A program made the translations under genes and the position numbers. From assembly GCF_048771995.1 (NCBI RefSeq), contig NC_133026.1:105786001-105850000 (forward strand): a stretch of 64,000 bases of DNA, written 5' to 3'. This document shows positions 53,201 to 63,399 of this stretch, piece after piece (the first letter of the stretch is position 1; each line of letters starts with the position of its first letter). A model generated the notes under the pieces. The model was not told where the DNA came from, searched no databases, and saw only the letters and a list, made by a program, of their open reading frames with translations. Source of the DNA: Taeniopygia guttata. Its lineage: Eukaryota; Chordata; Aves; Passeriformes; Estrildidae.

Positions 53201-56200
53201 TATTTGGGGGAAGTAACTTCTTTTTTCCCCCAACCTTATATTTAGAAATAGCTGAAAATGTTCAGTTGAAATAAGAGTCGGATCAGAAAGGCTGACGCAG
53301 ATATCTGGCATACGAAGTTTCAGCTGAAATACAAGAAACATCAGGGATTATGAGAAACAGGTAAAAATGAGTTTGGCAGTCACCTGCCTCTGGCAACTTT
53401 TGTGAACATAGCTTATTAAATGAATTGATCTCAGTCCAGATAGCAGTGTAGGTTTTCTGAGGAATGTAAGTGACAGTAAAAGGGAGGAACTGTAGGAACC
53501 AGTTATCTAAAAAAGCATGTACAGATTCTTATCCATTCATGCCCATCCTGCTGTGATCCTAATGAAACATGAAATGAGAGCAAGTGAAAGCTTATTTTAC
53601 CAAAAAGTAAAAGCTTCTACCTAAGTAAAAAGTTTCTGTAAAGAGGGCATTTTTGTTCTCACAGATACTGATCTGGCTTCCTTCACTCGTATTATCCAAA
53701 TCCACATTAGAAAAAATGAAAAAAAAGGAACAGGCACATACTTACTGCTTCGTCTTTGTCATCTAGTACTAGAAGCCTCTTTCTCATTGTGTCACCTGTA
53801 ACTAAGTTCAGAAGTTAGGAAATAAGTTGGTAACAAACCAACTTATTGGTCAGTAGACCTCTGAGCATGACTTATGGAAAATTAGGCCTGGGCAGCTGTC
53901 TTTTTTATGAAACAACATACCCAAAAGTTTAATGCAGTGCCCCCTGAGGAGGGAGATGACATGGAGAATCCAAGGGCAAATTTCAGTAATAGTTTCATAC
54001 AAAATAGTTTCAGACAAGTAATTAATTTTTATTTTAGATTGATGTTGTTTCAGTTGCTGCTGAAATACAGACATAATTAATTATTAATAATATTTTTGTC
54101 CAAGTTCTTCTTTTAGGGGTATAGCATTATTTGAATCTGTATCCAGTAGAGTTGGTTTCAGCTAGATGCAATTATTAGGCTAAAAACCTTGGTATTTTTC
54201 GGTTTATGGACTTTAAACTGGTAATGACTGGAGTTTACTTGAAGTAGCTAAAGTCTGTAAAAGCTTCTCAAAACTTTTTCTACTATACAAATAAATGTGG
54301 TTTACCCTATGCCTCATCCTATTTTCATGGAAATATATGTAATAGAGAATTAGAATTAATACACATGTATGAAAGATATGAGACTTTATTAATCATGTAG
54401 AAATATTAATTGGTTGACATTTTAAAATCTATTTTATGTTTTTTTTCTTGTGTAGAATATACTGTGAAGATAAGCAGACGTTCCTACAGGATTGTGAAGA
54501 TGATGGAGAGACAGCAGCAGGTGGACGTCTTCTCCATCTTATGCAGGTTGTAGAAATTAATCTTTGGCTTTTAGAAATCTTGAATTTGTATTTATTTTAA
54601 AAATCACTACAATGTAAATAAGCTTGTAGAAGATGATTTTAATTTTTGCTCTGCTAGCAGCCAGCCAGATGATTGCTTTCTCAAGGTGAAAGGAAAAACA
54701 CAGACTGTAGCACTTTCAAGTCTTGGGTCATAGAAACAAGTGATGTTTCATGGGTGGCAGTAATAGTTTGAATGGCTTAAAATATAACTAAGTTTTAAAT
54801 GCTGTGCTTCCTGTGTGGTATGAGGTAAACAGAAAATGAATACTGGGAGAAGCTGACTGTCACAATATAACAGCTGACCTATGCACAACCTTTCATGTGG
54901 TTCCCTTGAGTAGGCGTAATAAAGAGACACCGATAAATGACCTTGCAGAGTGGAACTTCAAATACAAAAGGATTGAAGAAGCTAAGCTGTTTTGATCAAT
55001 TAGTCTGTTTTGTTGTGCTGTTTCTTGTTCTTGGTCCTTAGCCCTCATACTCATGTGTTACTATACTCACATATATTTTAGTCTTCAAGTGTTGAAATAA
55101 TATTTGGCAGAAGTGCTACTAAATGTGACTGAGTTGAGATGGATAAATTTTGGTTCATTATACAAGCCCTAGTAAGACCATAATTAAAGTAGCACAACTA
55201 CAGGAGACAGCTGGGTGTGTCTTAATACTGTTCCTCAAGTCACTTCGCTTTGTGAGCAGACAAAATATTCATTTTTATGTTAGATTGATGTTCCCTTCAC
55301 AGCAGGAGTTTTATTTTCCTGTCCTTTTCTTGTTTGAATATTCTTTTGCTTAGTATATTGCACTCTTATTCCTGGTAACATTTCTTCCCCCCTGAAATTT
55401 CTTTTTTTTTTCTAAAAAAAAAAAAAAAGGTAGTTGATGGAAACATTTTGACATTTTTAATTTTTAATTTTTTTCAAACTTCCTAAATAACTCAAACCAG
55501 ACTTGGGGAGGTTAAATAAATAAATGAACTTAGGTTATGTAATATATGCAAGTATATGTGCTAAGTGTGAAGGTGTTATGGAAATAATGTAAAGATACAT
55601 TTTGGCAGTTACTGATAATCTCAGTTTGTTCTGAGATTATCAGCTTTTTCTCAGTGTATTAGTGCATACTTTTGAAAGTTGTCTAGGCACTTAATATTCC
55701 ATAAAAATCCAGTTCAGAAAATGACATGAATGTCACTTTCAAATGTGAATGTCTGTAAATTGTATGGATCATCATTCTCCATCTGTAATCCTAGTTACAG
55801 GGAATATTTCAGTTTTGGAAGAACAGTAAAATAAGAATCAGAAAAGCTCAATTTTCAGCCATAGGAAAATACTGAAGTAGTGTATGGGCTGATTTCTGGA
55901 TGTTCATAGGTCTTGTAGTTTTTTCGAGTTCTTATGATATATGGGTATGGAAAATAAGGGATTTAAAACATTTATTGGTGCTGAATTTACAGGGTTGTTT
56001 TTTCTGTTGTTGTTGTTTTCCTTTTTTTTTTCTTTTTTAATAGAAATTAATCTTGTTTCAGGTAAGACCAGCATTTCAAAATAGTACTTTCTGGTTACAA
56101 GAAACTGTATTTTAGAATAGTACCATCCTGTTTACCTCCAGGAGTTGTTATACATATACTTTATGGTCAATACATAAATGTAGAGTAGAAAATTCCTGTC

Positions 56201-57099
56201 ACAGAACATGGCCCTAGTCCATTTAATTTTAAAATTCTAAGAATATTTCTGTTTTCACAAACAATGATTGACTCTTCTGAAAGTATTGTTCAAATTAGTC
56301 AGATATCTGTTTTTTTCTCCTTAGCATGCATTATTAATGGTTGTTAACATGCACATATTAACAGCACTAGCGTATGGCATTATACATATGGATATACATA
56401 TATCCATATGTATAATGCCTGTGGCATGGCTGTTATTAGCCTCATCCACCAACACTTCCAAAAATGTGAATAGACAATCAGCTTAATGACAAGAGTAATA
56501 ATTGATCAAACCAAAGAATAAGAAATGTAGCTCAAATTTTTTAAATAAAAGATAGTAGACCTTTTTTATATTTCCAGTTGGTGTCAGCAGTAAAACCAGG
56601 TTCAATTAAAATATAACAGCTAATATTGCTTTCTTGTATTCACAGATTTTGAACGTCCACAATGTGTTAGTTGTGGTGTCCCGCTGGTATGGAGGTATTC
56701 TCTTGGGACCAGATCGTTTCAAACACATAAACAATTGTGCAAGAAATGTACTTGTAGAGTACGACTATGTACCATCAACGGTATGTTCCATCCCTCCAGA
56801 ATGGAGACATTTGCATGTGAACTTGTGTGACTTTCCACTGTTGGATGAAGCCAGAAAAAAAGTAATACAACCTGTGTGAATGGATAAACATGTCCAAATT
56901 TTCATAAATCTCTGTGAAATATGACTACTGTTCATATTAAAAATAATTCTCATAGGTAACCTTGGGAGAATACTTGCGGTTTACAGGAATACTTTTAAAT
57001 TTTTCAATGCATGTTTTTTCATTTCAGGAAGAATCTTCTAGACAAACTGGAAAGAGCAAAAAGATAAGGAAGGAAAACAAGAAGAGAACAGAGCACTAA
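44111..57099 (+). CDS. IMPACT: IMPACT, complete, 11 exons, 318 residues
   Basis: IMPACT is a cytosolic inhibitor of the eIF2alpha kinase GCN2. It competes for GCN1 and so limits the integrated stress response; it is strongest in neurons in mammals. Exons: 44111-44146, 44957-45085, 45818-45870, 46156-46218, 48317-48402, 50063-50185, 50476-50570, 52801-52874, 54456-54546, 56646-56780, 57028-57099. Every junction keeps frame; 318 residues compares with 320 in human. The RWD domain (about 13-115) holds IEALSSIYGDDW. An acidic linker (about 123-163) follows. The UPF0029/Impact domain starts at GNPITDRRSTFQAH (173-186) and contains the family signature GGRLLHLM and VVVSRWYGGILLG (242-271). The tail is lysine-rich. 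The ATG has the promoter island around it and no in-frame upstream ATG. Confidence 0.97.
44540..44835 (-). mobile_element. CR1 LINE fragment in IMPACT intron 1
   Basis: The plus strand shows reversed CR1: CAGGTTGGGTTAGGTCGG, ATCATCGAGTCCAGCCTGTG, ACCTCTCTGGGCAGCCCATT and ATTATTCTTGATGTCCAACT. It ends about 120 bases before the exon 2 acceptor. Confidence 0.88.
44957..45085 (+). CDS. IMPACT: IMPACT exon 2, RWD domain
   Basis: Encodes IDEIEALSSIYGDDWCVVDE and ends PKWTLCLQ (43 codons, residues 13-55). Human has IEAMAAIYGEEWCVIDD. Acceptor TTTTAG, donor GTATAG. Confidence 0.96.
45818..45870 (+). CDS. IMPACT: IMPACT exon 3, RWD domain
   Basis: Encodes VILPPGYPTAEPPIYQL plus two bases. The YPxxxPP motif is the hallmark of RWD domains. 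Acceptor TTTCAG, donor GTAGGT. Confidence 0.95.
46156..46218 (+). CDS. IMPACT: IMPACT exon 4, RWD domain
   Basis: Encodes NAPWLRGQDYTELANSLEEI and Y (the codon for N is split across the junction). Human has NAPWLKGQERADLSNSLEEI. Donor GTAAGT. Confidence 0.95.
47205..47242. repeat. 19-bp tandem duplication
   Basis: GTCGGATGACAGAGATACT at 47205-47223 is followed directly by GTCAGATGACAGAGATACT at 47224-47242, one mismatch. In IMPACT intron 4. Confidence 0.9.
47973..48004. repeat. Three tandem copies of an 11-bp unit
   Basis: GTTAATCACAT occurs twice in a row and then once without its first base. In IMPACT intron 4. Confidence 0.9.
48317..48402 (+). CDS. IMPACT: IMPACT exon 5, end of RWD domain
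   Basis: Encodes VQNLGESILYLWVEKIREIL and ends AQSSDP (residues 94-122). Acceptor TTCCAG, donor GTACTT. Confidence 0.94.
48403..50062. other. IMPACT intron 5, nothing recognised
   Basis: Unique AT-rich intron. The short open frames here match no known product. Confidence 0.55.
50063..50185 (+). CDS. IMPACT: IMPACT exon 6, acidic linker
   Basis: Encodes EPDIKKTTEEVDEDDGGDFL and ends MTSESQE. It is low in conservation but acidic like the human linker, and phase is kept at both ends. Acceptor AATAG, donor GTAAAA. Confidence 0.92.
50476..50570 (+). CDS. IMPACT: IMPACT exon 7, start of UPF0029 domain
   Basis: Encodes DEELPPIHHGNPITDRRSTF followed by QAHLAPVVTTRQ (residues 164-195). Human has HGIPITDRRSTFQAHLAPVV. 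Donor GTTAGT. Confidence 0.96.
51301..51326. repeat. (GTTTT)n simple repeat
   Basis: Repeated GTTTT units in the IMPACT intron after exon 7. Confidence 0.8.
52801..52874 (+). CDS. IMPACT: IMPACT exon 8
   Basis: Encodes VKRVLEKLYENKKIASATHN then IYAY plus two bases (residues 196-219). It aligns to human VKMVLSKLYENKKIASATHN. Acceptor AATAG, donor GTGAGA. Confidence 0.95.
54456..54546 (+). CDS. IMPACT: IMPACT exon 9
   Basis: Encodes RIYCEDKQTFLQDCEDDGET then AAGGRLLHLMQ (residues 220-250), almost identical to human. Acceptor TGTAG, donor GTTGTA. Confidence 0.96.
55612..55643. repeat. Perfect inverted repeat, 13-bp arms
   Basis: CTGATAATCTCAG (55612-55624) and CTGAGATTATCAG (55631-55643) are exact reverse complements around a 6-base loop. 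In the same IMPACT intron as the 20-bp palindrome. Confidence 0.95.
56376..56419. repeat. Perfect inverted repeat, 20-bp arms, 4-base loop
   Basis: The arms at 56376-56395 and 56400-56419 are exact reverse complements, separated by ACAT. AT-rich, in IMPACT intron 9, about 230 bases before exon 10. Confidence 0.95.
56646..56780 (+). CDS. IMPACT: IMPACT exon 10, SRWYGG signature
   Basis: Encodes ILNVHNVLVVVSRWYGGILL, then GPDRFKHINNCARNVLVEYD and YVPST (residues 251-295). Acceptor CACAG, donor GTATGT. The frame stays open for 33 more codons past the donor. Confidence 0.96.
57028..57099 (+). CDS. IMPACT: IMPACT exon 11, basic tail and stop codon
   Basis: Encodes EESSRQTGKSKKIRKENKKR then TEH and a TAA stop. 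Human ends with a similar lysine-rich tail and EH. Acceptor TTTCAG. Confidence 0.95.
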   Translation, partial: EESSRQTGKSKKIRKENKKRTEH

Positions 57100-57211
57100 T
57101 TTATTTTTTAAAAACTTTAAACAATTATTTTGCACATATTTATACAAAAAAAGTCCTGGATCTTATTGCTTTATATCATAGAATGGACATGTTGTATTTG
57201 GAAAATAATTC

Positions 57212-57217
57212 ATTAAA
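57212..57217 (+). terminator. IMPACT: ATTAAA polyadenylation signal candidate for IMPACT
   Basis: ATTAAA lies 113 bases after the stop codon on the gene's strand. It is a common variant signal. Longer 3' UTRs ending further downstream cannot be excluded from sequence alone. Confidence 0.4.
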
Positions 57218-57219
57218 GC

Positions 57220-60200
57220 CATAGATATATTTTCATCTTGTTTTGTGATTTTTTCTGCTGTTCTGAAGTAGAACTTAGACACAAGTTTTCTGTTTCTTAC
57301 ACATGTGAGCTCCTTGTTATGAGGACAGTGCAGCATCTGAAACCATTGCTCCATCCCACCCCTTCCCACCAAACAACAGTTGACTAATTGAAAACATGGA
57401 TTTCTCATCTTCTTCATTCCTAGATTCAAATACATGTCTTGTATCTGTAGTTTCTTGGTACTGAGAGTGGGACTAGAGTCATTCATAGACCAAGTCACAA
57501 AGTTTCAAATATTCTTTTGAGAAAGGAAAGCATGGGATTGAGTGTGGTGTTTGGAGTGCCTGGTCCTGCCTGTGCAATTCCTGATCAGGTGGTAGATAGA
57601 GGCTTCTTGGTGACATATGGAAGACTGAATGTGAGTAATGAGCTAAGAAAAGTGTTTAAACTACTGCAGAATTTCTGTGAGGATGGTTGGCACACCAGGA
57701 GCGTGTTGAAAATATGAGAATTTCATGTTGCATAATTAAAGGAACCAGTGAAATAGACCATACAGTCAGAGCAAAATGAATCCCCTATCCTTTAAAATGT
57801 CTGAAAATGGACCATCAGAGTGGAAATGTATTCTTATTTTCACACAATTTCTTTCAGAGAGAGCATGAAGTACTGTCTGTCTTGTGGACACTTTTGGTTA
57901 GAGAAGTTCCAGTCCCTTCCTATTTTAGTTTGCAAGCATTTTCTAAGTTTAAACTTCCTGTATTTTAAGAAGTAGAAACAACAAGAGAAAGAGATTACAA
58001 AAATGTCTGACAACAACTCTTAACTTTTAAAATTCTGCCAAGACATTATTTTTAATGTTAAATTGAAGCAGCAGTTTTAACCATTTTTATTATCAAATAC
58101 TGTAAGGTTTTTAAGACATACTGCTCACTTGTGGAAGAGTTGCAAATTTCATTACCTGGCAAAAGAAAAAAAAAAAAAGAAGGATGATATAATTAATTTA
58201 CACTCAAAGTACAGTCATAAAAATATGTCAGCAAAGAACCAGGAAAGGGTGGATAGTGGCTTTTATATTTTTGGCTACTCTGTTGTAGTATCTTTTTATT
58301 TTCCTGGTTTTTCTTTGTTATTCTGAAAATGAATCAGGAGTACAGCTGAACACAGATTAGCCATTACAGCATTAGAGTTTCCTACAAGGTAGTATCAGAA
58401 TGATTTTCTTTTTCCTTTTTGTCTCATACCTAAATGAGCAGACATAAGTTTGTATCTGCTCTCTGACTGGGGTACTTCATTAGCTGAGTGTCTTCTGAAA
58501 AATTGCTTGGTGGTTTCACTGTCAGGCATTTCCTCTAAGTGTCCTATATGCATCTGAAAATCTTCCATGTTTAAATATGAAAAGTCACATTCTTTAAATC
58601 TTAACTTTTAAAAGTGAAGATAATTGTCTTTTTTACAGCAGCATACCAGTTCTGGACTGTTAGTAATTTCTTCAAATTGCAAGTAATTCAGGATGTGGTT
58701 CTACTGTTTAATATGTGCTTAATGTGGGGGAAAGAAGGAAGATAAAGATGAGACATCTACTTGTGGATCCTTTTGGTGTGTTCATCTTTGCTATACATTT
58801 ATTGCCTAGCATGTCTATTTCAGTAAAAAATGGGAACAGTTTAGTAGCTGCTTCAACATTTTTCTAGCTAGATGTGTTCTAGACTGATTTAAGCCTGTCA
58901 TAGCCACGCACGGCGAAAAAATCTGCTTAAAGCTAATGAAGTGGATCTCCTATTGAACTTCATATGTGGAGATGCCTTGCAACACACAGGCTTTCCAAGC
59001 ATGGTGTTGAAGAGTTAGGTATTTAAGAATTCAATAAGTCAAGTTAGATCTAAAATCCAATGAGAAATTTTGAGGGAGGGAGGGGGAATACAGTTAGGCA
59101 GCTATATACTCCTGGAAAGCACTCAGATTTAAGCCATGTGGCAAGGACAGCTGGCTCTCATGAACAACCGTGAAACTGCTGAATTTTGTTTTGGGGCTTC
59201 AGTATAGCTAGCAGAAGAAAGACCACTGGTATGACTTAGTAATACTGCCATAGTGTGTTTTCTGCAGTACCTGGACACAAAATAAAGCTAAACCACTGAT
59301 GGACGTACATGCTGTGAAGATACTTACATGGATAATAAAGTTTTGTATTTTTGTACTACTGCCATTCAAATATTCAGTAAAAGCACTTGGCAAACACTAA
59401 TGAATTTGTTCCGACAACAGAAGCAAAGACATGACAGCCAACATTTTTCAAATTTAAGTATTTAAAATTAGATACCAAACTGGTTTTAGAACCCATGATA
59501 AAAATTACTGAATTTTTACAACTGTAGAATACTCACAGCTCTCTGCAAGTGGCTTCATTACTCATACAAAATATAAGCATTTGTGGAATACATTATTTTT
59601 TTCCACCAGTGTGGAAAGAAAAACCTCATCCTGTTAAAGTTAATTGCCAAGCTCTCATTCTCATTCAGGGAGTCTGTATTGAGTTCCTGGGTTCTGAGGA
59701 AACAGCAGCTGGTGATGAGTTGCTGAAGCTGCTGCTAAGATTTTTGAAACTGATTTCAACGAGAGTTTTGAACTGATCTCTGAGGGTTGGACCATTGCAG
59801 GTTAGCTGCTCTGGTAAGTAACTGTATGTATACTTATTTACATCGTATCAGTTTTCTGCCCCCTGAGTGCACAAAAAGGAGAACAGCAGCAGCAACAACA
59901 AAGTCGACCAGGCCTTTCGTCAGCAAAAGGTATAAATATATAAATAGAGAAGGACCAAAGGCTTGCTGAATTGCAACTATGTCAGACAAACAAGGATAAA
60001 ATTAAAAAGTAGTTTAAATTCTCATTAAGATATGTACACAGGTTGAAGAAAAAAACACTAGAAAAAGTTGTATATAATGCTAGCAAGAAAAACACATCAG
60101 GAAGGGAGGGAAGAAAGCAAGAAGGAACCTCAAATCAACCCTCCCAACCTCCACAGATAAGGATCATGTAGCTTAAAGAAGAACTTGCATTTTAAAATAC

Positions 60201-60290
60201 GAGCTTGAAAAACCTGTATATTTGTTAACCAGAACTCTGCTAGAGTTCTGCTTTAAGAGAATCTTAGGAAAGCTAGATTGATCAAGCATC
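57220..60290. other. Intergenic region between IMPACT and HRH4 (may include IMPACT 3' UTR)
   Basis: About 3 kb of AT-rich sequence with no CpG island, repeat family or supported gene. The first part could be 3' UTR of IMPACT if a distal polyadenylation site is used. Confidence 0.55.
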
Positions 60291-60441
60291 AAGCTTTTTA
60301 TTTTTTCCCCTCTTGAGAAAAACTTTTTTTTGGTGCTTATTGGATTTTTGACCCATCCTATTTTAACTCCTTATAAATCTCAACCTTTTGGATAACTTTA
60401 CCTGATACAACTTCCTTCCCAGACTGACCTGGACAGCCACC
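60290..60441 (+). promoter_or_regulatory. HRH4: HRH4 proximal promoter / 5' UTR (extent uncertain)
   Basis: This AT-rich stretch directly before the ATG has no CpG island, unlike the other two genes, which suits a tissue-restricted gene. No clear TATA box or initiator can be assigned, so only the position is given. Confidence 0.3.
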
Positions 60442-60688
60442 ATGCACAACTGCACTGCTGAAATTCCACACGCGGCTGCGACGTGTAACGAGACTTGGCC
60501 CACCCAGCCTCCGAGCACCGAGTTCTCCCTGGGTGTGTTGGTGCTGCTGGCTTTCCTCATGGTGCTGCTGTGTCTGGTGACCATCCTTGGAAACATGCTG
60601 GTGATCCTTGCTTTCATGATGGACAGAAACCTCAGGCATCGGAGTAACTATTTCTTTCTGAATCTTGCTGTTTCTGACTTTGCAGTGG
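60442..60688 (+). CDS. HRH4: HRH4 exon 1, N-terminus to TM2
   Basis: Encodes 82 full codons plus one base, from MHNCTAEIPH to SDFAV. Donor GTAAGT. The extracellular N-terminus (about 27 residues) is longer than in human H4 (about 18) and has two N-glycosylation sequons. Confidence 0.92.
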
Positions 60689-63399
60689 GTAAGTCAGAGC
60701 TGTGGAGCCGTGTGCTAACTGTGTTGTAGGACTCTTAGGAGAAGCACTGGTGTTTATTTTTGGTGTGTTTTCTTCTGAGAGAACTATTTCCCAGCTGTAT
60801 CTGGGGGAAGCATGGGGAATGGTAGAAGCGGCATGAAGTATTTTAGCAGCCTATTATTTTTTAGAAAATAAAGGATGCTTTGTTAGGTAAGCAGGTACTG
60901 TTTAATGTTTGTGGTATTGTGTCACACACAATACCACTGTGTGAATTTTATGGACTAACAAAGAATGAAAGTTGTTTGTGAAGAGTTTTGGCTGAAATTT
61001 AGATAGTTGAATCAAATAAAGCCTGTATTATCTGATAGCTTTTGCATACCTGGTCAATATCTTCTATTTCAGTCTGTTACCACACAACACAGATCATCAC
61101 CTGATATTTGTGACTAAATAGCAACGAATGCTATTTTTAAACATTTTGCTGTACATGCTCTATATAGAGTCATGCCTTAGGAATATGTGTTTGTATAGGC
61201 AACAAAAACTTACAAATAAAGCTATTTCTAATAAGTTTGATGCTACATGTATATTTATACATAGGGACATATTTAGTTTTGAAATTTGTACTGAGAAAAA
61301 GTACAATTAAAACAGGAGTGTGATGTTCAGTTGGAGACTGAACTCTTGCAATAATCTGTGAATTGTTTGGTGTCTTTGCTAAAAGACTTGGTTAAATAAT
61401 TGAGTGTGTAGAAGGAGGATGGTTTTAAATAGCTGTGGGTATTTAGTGAAATTGGTGTTCTGACTTGTCATATCCTGATTTTTTTTTTTTTTAGGTACAC
61501 TTTTAAGAAGTATACTGAAAGAGCAGAAGAACCTTTTTTTAAAAATTTTTTTCTAGTGTCAGAAATTCTGTCAGGGGCACAGTTCCTAATAGTCCTATCC
61601 TTGTGATATCCACATCTCCTTGTATAATGTTTTGATACCTTGTTTTGATCATATGCTTGATGTCTTCCAGCTTATTTCTGCCTTGTGCTGCAGAGCTCTT
61701 GCTGCCTGTTCTCCCATTACAGTGCACTGGAAAAAAACAGAGCAAGGAGCAGGAAACCAGTGTACAAACTGGTGTTCTCTCATCTGACTCACAATCTAGC
61801 ATCATATTGAACAAACACCAGCATCTAGCTGAGAAATACAAAGTAAATAACATTCTCTGCAAAAGAAGGAAGTACAGCTTACTTGGCATTACCTACTTTC
61901 CATAAATTTTTGTTCTGTGATATTATGTTTACCTGAATGTCTAGTTTTTAATTATAAATTGTGTTAAAAATGTTGCCTTTGCCTTAGTTTGGGTTTACTG
62001 TTAAACTGACTTGTATTTTTGTAGCTATATAATTCAGATTCAGGGTATGTCTAAATTATCCTTATTTTCTTCTTGATCTAAATTGCTAAAAGCTTGAAGA
62101 ATAATTTGCTTATTCTTTTAACATATTCAATCTAGCCGCTTTTGACATTCAGCTATTTTTGCTTTGTCTCTGTGCTTCTGGACCTATAGCTGGGTTTGAA
62201 TAGAGATCTCTTGATTCTTAGTAGAGGGAGAACAACAGGAACTGTAAGATTTTTATGCTAATGGAAATTCTCAAGATACTCTTACAGGAGTACACACTAT
62301 TAGGTAGTAAATCTAAAGTTGAAATCGCATTATTTTGTCCTAATGTGGATATTAAAATCTATAATATTTTGCTCAAAAGACAAAGTGCTAATAGCTCTGT
62401 AAATGCAGCAATTCCATTTTGTTGCAGCCTTTATGCTGTTCACTGCATTTCTGCACCTGAGTTGACTGCACCATTAGTTCTTCAGCCTCCCAAGGCTGTG
62501 TTGTGACTCTGTGTAGGGTGATCACCTCAAAATCCATTAAAATGAGGTCATATTGGCACTTTCATAACATTTGGATTTAGCCTAAATTTAGGTGGCAATG
62601 GGTGGTGTGGGTGGGTTACTCTTGTGTTCCCACGGTCTGGTGAGTTCCCATAGATAGTATCCTATCAGCTCACCCCTGAAAGTGGTTATTATCAAAATTT
62701 AAGATGAGGAGAAAGGTTAGGCTGGGTTTGTTTAATTAACTGTGCTGTTCTTGTTAGCCTTTTGATAATATAGTTTTTAAAATTAGTCAGAAACTCGTAT
62801 TTCTGTAAGAAGTTAACTTCTGGAACATTTTCTGACACATATGCTTCTAAGAGGATGGAAGCGTGGCAATTGGATAATTTGTTATAGAAAACAGTGGATT
62901 ACATTGGAGGAAAGATGGTTTTGTTTGTTTTAATTTCAGCAGATAACACAGAAGGTACAGCAGTCAGCTGCTCCTTCTTTTAGCCGGTGGTGTTAATTGG
63001 AGAGGTAACAATGATACATAATAAATACATCCTTCAGAGGCGTAGTAATTATAATAATGTGACTAGTACCTATTTTGTAGTAAAGGTTCCTTGGTTGCAG
63101 GATAATACAAAACCATCTATGTGGCAATTCCAGCCAGTATTGATCAATCTTTTATTGGATACTGCAGAAATACTTCTCTGCTCTCATGCAGTGCAATGCT
63201 GACTGATGTGGGCATTTGGTTTCTTTTCACAGGTGCATTCTGTATGCCATTGTACATCCCTTATGCCCTGACAGGGACATGGCACTTGGGAAGGAGCCTG
63301 TGCAAGCTCTGGCTGGTCATGGACTATCTTGTGTGCACAGCTTCAGTGTTTAACATTGTCCTTATCAGCTACGACCGTTTCCTGTCGGTTACAAAAGCG
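60442..63399 (+). CDS. HRH4: HRH4 (histamine H4 receptor), exons 1-2 of 3, 3' part outside window
   Basis: HRH4 is a Gi-coupled class A GPCR for histamine, expressed mainly on blood and immune cells in mammals. Exons 60442-60688 and 63233-63399 give 138 residues with a split glycine codon. The ATG has a CCACCATG context. N-glycosylation sites lie at N3 and N16. TM1 (about 28-60) holds GN (N51 = N1.50), TM2 has LNLAVSD (D79 = D2.50), C106 is the TM3 disulfide cysteine, and D113 in MDYLVC is the amine-binding D3.32. TM3 ends in D130-R131-F132, the DRF form of DRY. Introns after TM2 and TM3 match the known 3-exon layout of HRH3/HRH4. Exon 1 resembles human H4 (NLRHRSSYFFLNLAISDF); exon 2 resembles H3. 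Position beside IMPACT supports HRH4. The last exon, with TM4-TM7, lies beyond 64,000. Confidence 0.9.
60689..63232. other. HRH4 intron 1
   Basis: A 2,544-base intron holding the nested hairpin at 60.9 kb. No transposable element recognised. Confidence 0.65.
60878..60963. repeat. Nested inverted repeat, about 86-base hairpin
   Basis: The inner stem GTGGTATTGTGT (60911-60922) pairs exactly with 60926-60937. An outer stem CTTTGTTAG (60878-60886) pairs exactly with CTAACAAAG (60955-60963). In HRH4 intron 1. Confidence 0.85.
63233..63399 (+). CDS. HRH4: HRH4 exon 2, TM2 end to TM3
   Basis: Encodes GAFCMPLYIPYALTGTWHLG, then a stretch with CKLWLVMDYLVCTASVFNIV, ending SYDRFLSVTKA (56 codons counting the split glycine). 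Acceptor TTTCACAG, donor GTAAGA. It contains the binding aspartate D3.32. Confidence 0.92.

Larger units (their letters stand above)
50571..54455. other. IMPACT introns 7 and 8 around exon 8
   Basis: Apart from exon 8 and the GTTTT repeat, only AT-rich intron. A small imperfect tandem of ATTCCTTNCTATTAAA-like units lies at about 52,950-52,997. Confidence 0.55.
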
